A DNA stretch of 64,000 nt from Oharaeibacter diazotrophicus. Its GTDB lineage: Bacteria; Pseudomonadota; Alphaproteobacteria; Rhizobiales; Pleomorphomonadaceae. Positions 60,516 to 64,000 of the stretch are shown piece after piece; the stretch's first letter is position 1; each line of letters opens with the position of its first letter. The position numbers and the translations under genes were made by a program. The notes beneath the pieces are model-generated. The model searched no databases. It was not told the DNA's origin and saw only the letters and a list, made by a program, of their open reading frames with translations. The DNA lies in contig NZ_SNXY01000007.1 in the NCBI RefSeq assembly GCF_004362745.1, positions 558,001 to 622,000 of the forward strand, in the 5' to 3' direction.

Positions 60516-61616
60516 TCACGCCAACTCGGGCACCGCCACCGGTGCCACCTCGCGCAGCCGCCGCCCGTCCTCGGCGGCGAACAGTTGGACGGCGTCGGCC
60601 GGGATCGTCAGCGCCATCTGCGTGCGCGGCGCCACCGGCCGGCCGGGGCCGACGTGGACGATCGCCGGCTGGCCGGCGATGTGGCCGTGGGCGTGGCGGC
60701 CGGCGCCGAGTTCCTCGACGAAGTCGACCGCGAAGGGAACGCCGACGCCGTCGGCGGGGGCCGCGTCCTCGGCGCGGAAACCCGCGGTCACCGGGCCGGC
60801 GGCGACGTCCGGCCAGCGCTCGCGCCGGTAGGCCAGCACCGGGCCGCCGTCGAGCCGGATCACGCCGGCGGCGGGATCGGCGACGCCGTGCAGGAGATTG
60901 AGGCCGGGCGAGCCGACGAAGGCGGCGACGTAGGTCGAGGCCGGCCGGCCGTAGACCTCGGTCGGCGTGCCGACCTGCTCGACGACGCCCTTGTTCATCA
61001 CCACGATGCGGTCGGCCAGCGTCATCGCCTCGACCTGGTCGTGGGTGACGAACAGCGAGGTGGTGCCGAGCCGCTGGTGCAGCCGGCGGATCTCCATGCG
61101 CATCGCCACCCGGAGCCGGGCGTCGAGGTTCGACAGCGGCTCGTCGTAGAGGAAGACGCGCGGCTGGCGGATCATCGCCCGGCCCATGGCGACGCGCTGG
61201 CGTTGGCCGCCGGAGAGCTGGCCGGGCTTGCGGGCCAGGAACTCGCCGAGCCCGAGCGCGTCGGCGACGGCGGCGACGCGCGCCTGCCGCTCCGCCCGTT
61301 TCACGCCGGCGACCTTCAGGGCGTAGCCGATGTTGTCGGCCACCGTCATGTGCGGATAGAGCGCGTAGTTCTGGAACACCATGGCGCAGCCGCGCTCGCG
61401 CGGCTCCTTGCGGTTGACCACGTCGCCCGCGATGGCGATCTCGCCCGCGGTGATCGTCTCGAGGCCCGCGATCATCCTGAGCAGCGTGGACTTGCCGCAG
61501 CCGGAGGGGCCGAGGATCACCAGGAATTCGCCGGCGGCGACGTCGAGGTCGACGCCGCGCACCACCTCGACCCGGCCGTAGGACTTGCGGACCGCGGAAA
61601 GACGGATCTCGGCCAT
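60516..61616 (-). CDS. ugpC: sn-glycerol-3-phosphate-type ABC transporter ATPase (UgpC-like)
   Basis: A 366-residue MalK/UgpC-type ATPase from ATG 61616. Walker A is GPSGCGKST, the Q-loop is [12 protein letters not shown], the signature is [14 protein letters not shown], and Walker B is [13 protein letters not shown]. The C-terminal about 130 residues form the TOBE/OB regulatory domain ([12 protein letters not shown]). It is the last gene of the leftward ugp-like operon. Other CUT1-family substrates (sugars, polyols) are equally possible. Confidence 0.85.
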   Translation of the reverse strand: MAEIRLSAVRKSYGRVEVVRGVDLDVAAGEFLVILGPSGCGKSTLLRMIAGLETITAGEIAIAGDVVNRKEPRERGCAMVFQNYALYPHMTVADNIGYALKVAGVKRAERQARVAAVADALGLGEFLARKPGQLSGGQRQRVAMGRAMIRQPRVFLYDEPLSNLDARLRVAMRMEIRRLHQRLGTTSLFVTHDQVEAMTLADRIVVMNKGVVEQVGTPTEVYGRPASTYVAAFVGSPGLNLLHGVADPAAGVIRLDGGPVLAYRRERWPDVAAGPVTAGFRAEDAAPADGVGVPFAVDFVEELGAGRHAHGHIAGQPAIVHVGPGRPVAPRTQMALTIPADAVQLFAAEDGRRLREVAPVAVPELA

Positions 61617-61624
61617 GGCGGCCC

Positions 61625-62521
61625 TCACTTTTCGCTGGAGACGAGGCCGCGGACGAACCAGCGCTGCAGCAGGATCGTGACCACGAGCGGGGGGATCATG
61701 ACGATCAGCGTCGCCGCCATGGCGACGTTCCAGACCGGCGGCTGGCCGAACAGCGGGCTCGGCACCAGCTTCTGCAACTGCATCGTCGCCGTCGCCATCG
61801 TCTGCTGGTCGGTGACCACGATCAGCGGCCAGACATACTGGTTGCAGGCCCAGACGAACATGATGGTGGCGAGCGCCGCCATGTTGGTGCGCGACAGCGG
61901 CACCAGCACGTCGAGGAAGAAGCGCACCGGCCCGGCGCCGTCCATCTTGGCGGCCTCGGCGAGTTCGTCCGGAATGGTCAGGAAGAACTGGCGGTAGAGG
62001 AAGGTGCCGGTGGCTGTGGCGATCAGCGGCAGGATCAGGCCGGAATAGCTGTTGAGCAGGTTCCACTCGGGCACGACGCCGCCGAGGCCGACCAGCGCCA
62101 GCATGTCGTGGAACGGCTTCAGCGCGTTGGCGGCGACGGCGTAGGTCGGGACGATCCGGATCTCGATCGGCAGCATCAGCGTCGTGAAGATCATCCAGAA
62201 GAAGACCATCCGGAGCCGGTAGCGGAAGTAGACGATCGCGAAGGCCGACAGCGCCGACAGCACCACCTTGCCGGCGGTGACGCCGAGCGCGAACAGCATG
62301 GTGGTCACCATCACTCGGCCGAACGAGCCCTCGGTCCAGGCCTGGGCGAGGTTGTCGAGGAGGTGGCCGCCGGGCAGCACCGGCACGGGCACGCGGTTGA
62401 CGGTGGCGAAGTCGTGGCTGGCGGCGACGAAGACGATCCAGATCGGCGCCATCAGCACCACGAATCCGAGGATCAGCACCGCGTGGGTCAGGACGTTGAG
62501 GAGGGGCGTGCGCTCGACCAT
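61625..62521 (-). CDS. ugpE: CUT1 ABC transporter permease (UgpE-like)
   Basis: A 298-residue permease with six hydrophobic segments. The EAA loop is [22 protein letters not shown], with E-A-A and the conserved Gly, for docking to the ATPase. The pairing with UgpA and the Arg-x-V-P-T segment ([15 protein letters not shown]) match UgpE. It lies 8 bp upstream of the ATPase gene. Confidence 0.85.
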   Translation of the reverse strand: MVERTPLLNVLTHAVLILGFVVLMAPIWIVFVAASHDFATVNRVPVPVLPGGHLLDNLAQAWTEGSFGRVMVTTMLFALGVTAGKVVLSALSAFAIVYFRYRLRMVFFWMIFTTLMLPIEIRIVPTYAVAANALKPFHDMLALVGLGGVVPEWNLLNSYSGLILPLIATATGTFLYRQFFLTIPDELAEAAKMDGAGPVRFFLDVLVPLSRTNMAALATIMFVWACNQYVWPLIVVTDQQTMATATMQLQKLVPSPLFGQPPVWNVAMAATLIVMIPPLVVTILLQRWFVRGLVSSEK

Positions 62522-62528
62522 GGTGTCC

Positions 62529-63413
62529 TCACCGGTAGTGGACGCGCCGCTCGACGAAGCGGAACTGGAAGAAGGTGAGCAGGATCATCAGGACGATCAG
62601 CACCAGCGTCTGTGCCGAGGCGAGCGAGTAGTCCTTGCCCTCGAAGCCGTCGAGATAGATCTTGTAGCCGAGCAGCATGGTCGAACGGGCCGGACCGCCG
62701 CCGGTGGTCAGGTCGACGATGCCGAAGCTGTCGACGAAGCTGTCGGTGATGTTGATCACCAGCAGGAAGAACAGCGTCGGCGTCAGCAGCGGCACCTGGA
62801 TGTCGCGCATCCGGCGCAGGACACCGGCGCCGTCCATCGCCGCCGCCTCGACCAGGGCGCGCGGCACCGACTGCAATCCGGCGAGCAGGAAGACGAAGTT
62901 GTAGCCGGCCATCTTCCAGGCCTGCGCCACGATCACCAGGATCAGCGCCTGGGTGCCGTTGAGGGCGGGGTTCCACAGGCCGGGGAACAGCTTGTTCACC
63001 ACCGAGACCATGCCGGCGTCCGGCGCCAGCAGGAAGCGGAAGGCGAGGCCGACGGCGGCGGCCGGGACCGCGTAGGTCAGGAAGAAGGTGAAGCGGTAGG
63101 CCTGATGGCCGTGGAGACGCCGGTCCGCGAACAGCGCGAGCACCAGCGCGACCGAGATCGACAGCCCGGCCATCGAGAGGGCGAAGATCACCGAGACGAC
63201 GACCGAGTTCCAATAGTGCCGGTCGGAGAACACCGCCTCGAAATTCTGCAGGCCGACGAACTGGTTGCCGCCGCCGAACGGCGGTTCCAGCGTCAGCGCC
63301 CAGTACATCGCCTCGCCGACCGGCCAGTAGAAGAACACGAAGATCAGGAGGAGCTGCGGCGCCACGAACAGGCCCGCGACCCAGAGGTTGGAGAAGGTGG
63401 CCCGCTTTTCCAA
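62529..63413 (-). CDS. ugpA: CUT1 ABC transporter permease (UgpA-like)
   Basis: A 294-residue permease. The N-terminus (LFVAPQLLLIFVFFYWPVGE) is the UgpA/MalF type, and the EAA loop is VEAAAMDGAGVLRRMRDIQVP. Six membrane segments are present. It is 7 bp from the next gene and 90 bp from the binding-protein stop, with a stem-loop in between. Confidence 0.85.
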   Translation of the reverse strand: MEKRATFSNLWVAGLFVAPQLLLIFVFFYWPVGEAMYWALTLEPPFGGGNQFVGLQNFEAVFSDRHYWNSVVVSVIFALSMAGLSISVALVLALFADRRLHGHQAYRFTFFLTYAVPAAAVGLAFRFLLAPDAGMVSVVNKLFPGLWNPALNGTQALILVIVAQAWKMAGYNFVFLLAGLQSVPRALVEAAAMDGAGVLRRMRDIQVPLLTPTLFFLLVINITDSFVDSFGIVDLTTGGGPARSTMLLGYKIYLDGFEGKDYSLASAQTLVLIVLMILLTFFQFRFVERRVHYR

Positions 63414-63441
63414 GTCTCGCTCCGCCGTTCGCCGGGACGGG

Positions 63442-63470
63442 GAGGCCGCGCCCGGTCGGGGCGCGGCCTC
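63442..63470. terminator. Stem-loop between binding-protein gene and permease gene
   Basis: A perfect 12-bp inverted repeat (GAGGCCGCGCCC / GGGCGCGGCCTC) with a 5-nt loop. In ABC transporter operons such a structure after the binding-protein gene often stabilises its mRNA or attenuates the downstream genes. No T run. Confidence 0.5.
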
Positions 63471-63503
63471 GCGTGGGTGTGTCGGGGACGCCTAAGCGTC
63501 CGA

Positions 63504-64000
63504 TCAGGGCAGGGCGACGCCGCGGAAGGTCTGCTCGTAGCGGCGCAGGATGTCGTTGCCGGCCGCGACCGCGTCGTCGAGGGCCACCTGCGGGTCCTTC
63601 TTGCCGGTGAAGGCCGCCTCGAGTTCGGAGCGGATCGTCGTGCGGATGGCGGTGAAGTTGCCGAGGCGGATGCCGTGGGTCAGCGGGCCGACCTCCGAGG
63701 CGTTGAGCGAGGCGATGGCGATCTCGCGGCCGGCGTGGGCCGGCTCGGCGTAGAAGCCTTCCTTGGTCAGGAGCTCGAAGCCGTTGGTGGTCACCGGGAT
63801 GTAGCCGGTGTTCTCGGCGATGTAGCGCTCGCCGGTCTCCGGCGCGGTGACGTACTTCAGGAAGGCCGCCGCCGCCTCGTATTCCTCGGCCGACTTGCCC
63901 TTCATCACCCAGAGCGAGGCGCCGCCGATCACCGAGTTGTGGCGCTGGAAGCCCTCGTAGACCGGCAGCATCGCCGGCGCCCAGTTCAGGCCCGGGGCGG
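63504..64000 (-). CDS. ugpB: Extracellular solute-binding protein, UgpB-like (3' part, gene continues beyond window)
   Basis: About 165 C-terminal residues are visible; the frame is open to the right edge, and the ATG at 63971 is internal. Features of family 1 binding proteins are seen: GGASLWVMKGKSAEEYEAA, AAFLKYVTAPETGERYI and TGYIPVTTNGFELL, the last being typical of UgpB-type proteins. The end (ALDDAVAAGNDILRRYEQ) is the usual C-terminal helix. It would be the periplasmic receptor for the ugp-like importer. Confidence 0.85.
   Translation of the reverse strand, partial: APGLNWAPAMLPVYEGFQRHNSVIGGASLWVMKGKSAEEYEAAAAFLKYVTAPETGERYIAENTGYIPVTTNGFELLTKEGFYAEPAHAGREIAIASLNASEVGPLTHGIRLGNFTAIRTTIRSELEAAFTGKKDPQVALDDAVAAGNDILRRYEQTFRGVALP

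Overview
The window looks like a high-GC (about 70 %) alphaproteobacterium, most likely of the Hyphomicrobiales/Rhizobiales. The main clue is a 3' fragment of tRNA-His at 19601-19650. Its acceptor end carries U72 and A73, a variant described for a group of alphaproteobacteria that lack G-1. Twin-arginine substrate-binding proteins, Liv-type transporters and pca genes fit the same assignment. No single gene fixes the genus.

Region 1 (1-19650) is the right end of an integrated prophage. Genes 3-12203 form a siphovirus tail-tip module in lambda-like order: tape measure with a lysozyme-like domain, two minor tail proteins, NlpC/P60 peptidase, tip attachment protein, a beta-propeller-like repeat protein, fibre and tailspike. 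A lysis module follows (12215-13972: muramidase and two small membrane proteins). An AT-richer accessory segment comes next: a leftward winged-helix regulator operon with its own terminator; an IS5-family remnant that cuts a second, decayed lysis module; and a three-gene overlapping cassette (TIGR04255-like protein plus two unknowns) that is the best candidate here for an undescribed system. The prophage ends at the tRNA-His 3' fragment. Head genes, integrase and the intact tRNA must lie left of the window.

Region 2 (19864-33588) is a CRISPR locus. It holds a 28-repeat array, cas2, a damaged cas4-cas1 fusion, csb2, csb1, csb3 and cas3, which is type I-G (formerly I-U). The Cas4 half is almost entirely deleted and out of frame with Cas1. 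A 12-nt G tract (minus strand) lies just upstream of the cas3 start. A second array with a different repeat (31720-32358) has lost its leader end and is fused inside a CorA-like ancillary gene, apparently the wreck of a type III system.

Region 3 (33667-58714) is an aromatic-degradation locus. Nineteen leftward genes (33667-54179) encode a two-component flavin monooxygenase, a TfdB-like FAD monooxygenase, two intradiol dioxygenases (one hydroxyquinol type), a PcpA/MhqO-like dioxygenase, maleylacetate reductase, dehydrogenases, hydrolases and two complete Liv ABC transporters. A divergent LysR gene lies at the head. IclR-regulated pcaIJF follows and would take 3-oxoadipate to succinyl-CoA and acetyl-CoA. 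Together these suggest uptake of a phenolic (resorcinol- or hydroxyquinol-like) compound, hydroxylation, ring cleavage, maleylacetate, 3-oxoadipate and central metabolism.

Region 4 (58917-64000) has an atypical pyruvate-kinase-family gene and a convergent ugp-like ABC transporter operon whose binding-protein gene runs off the right end.
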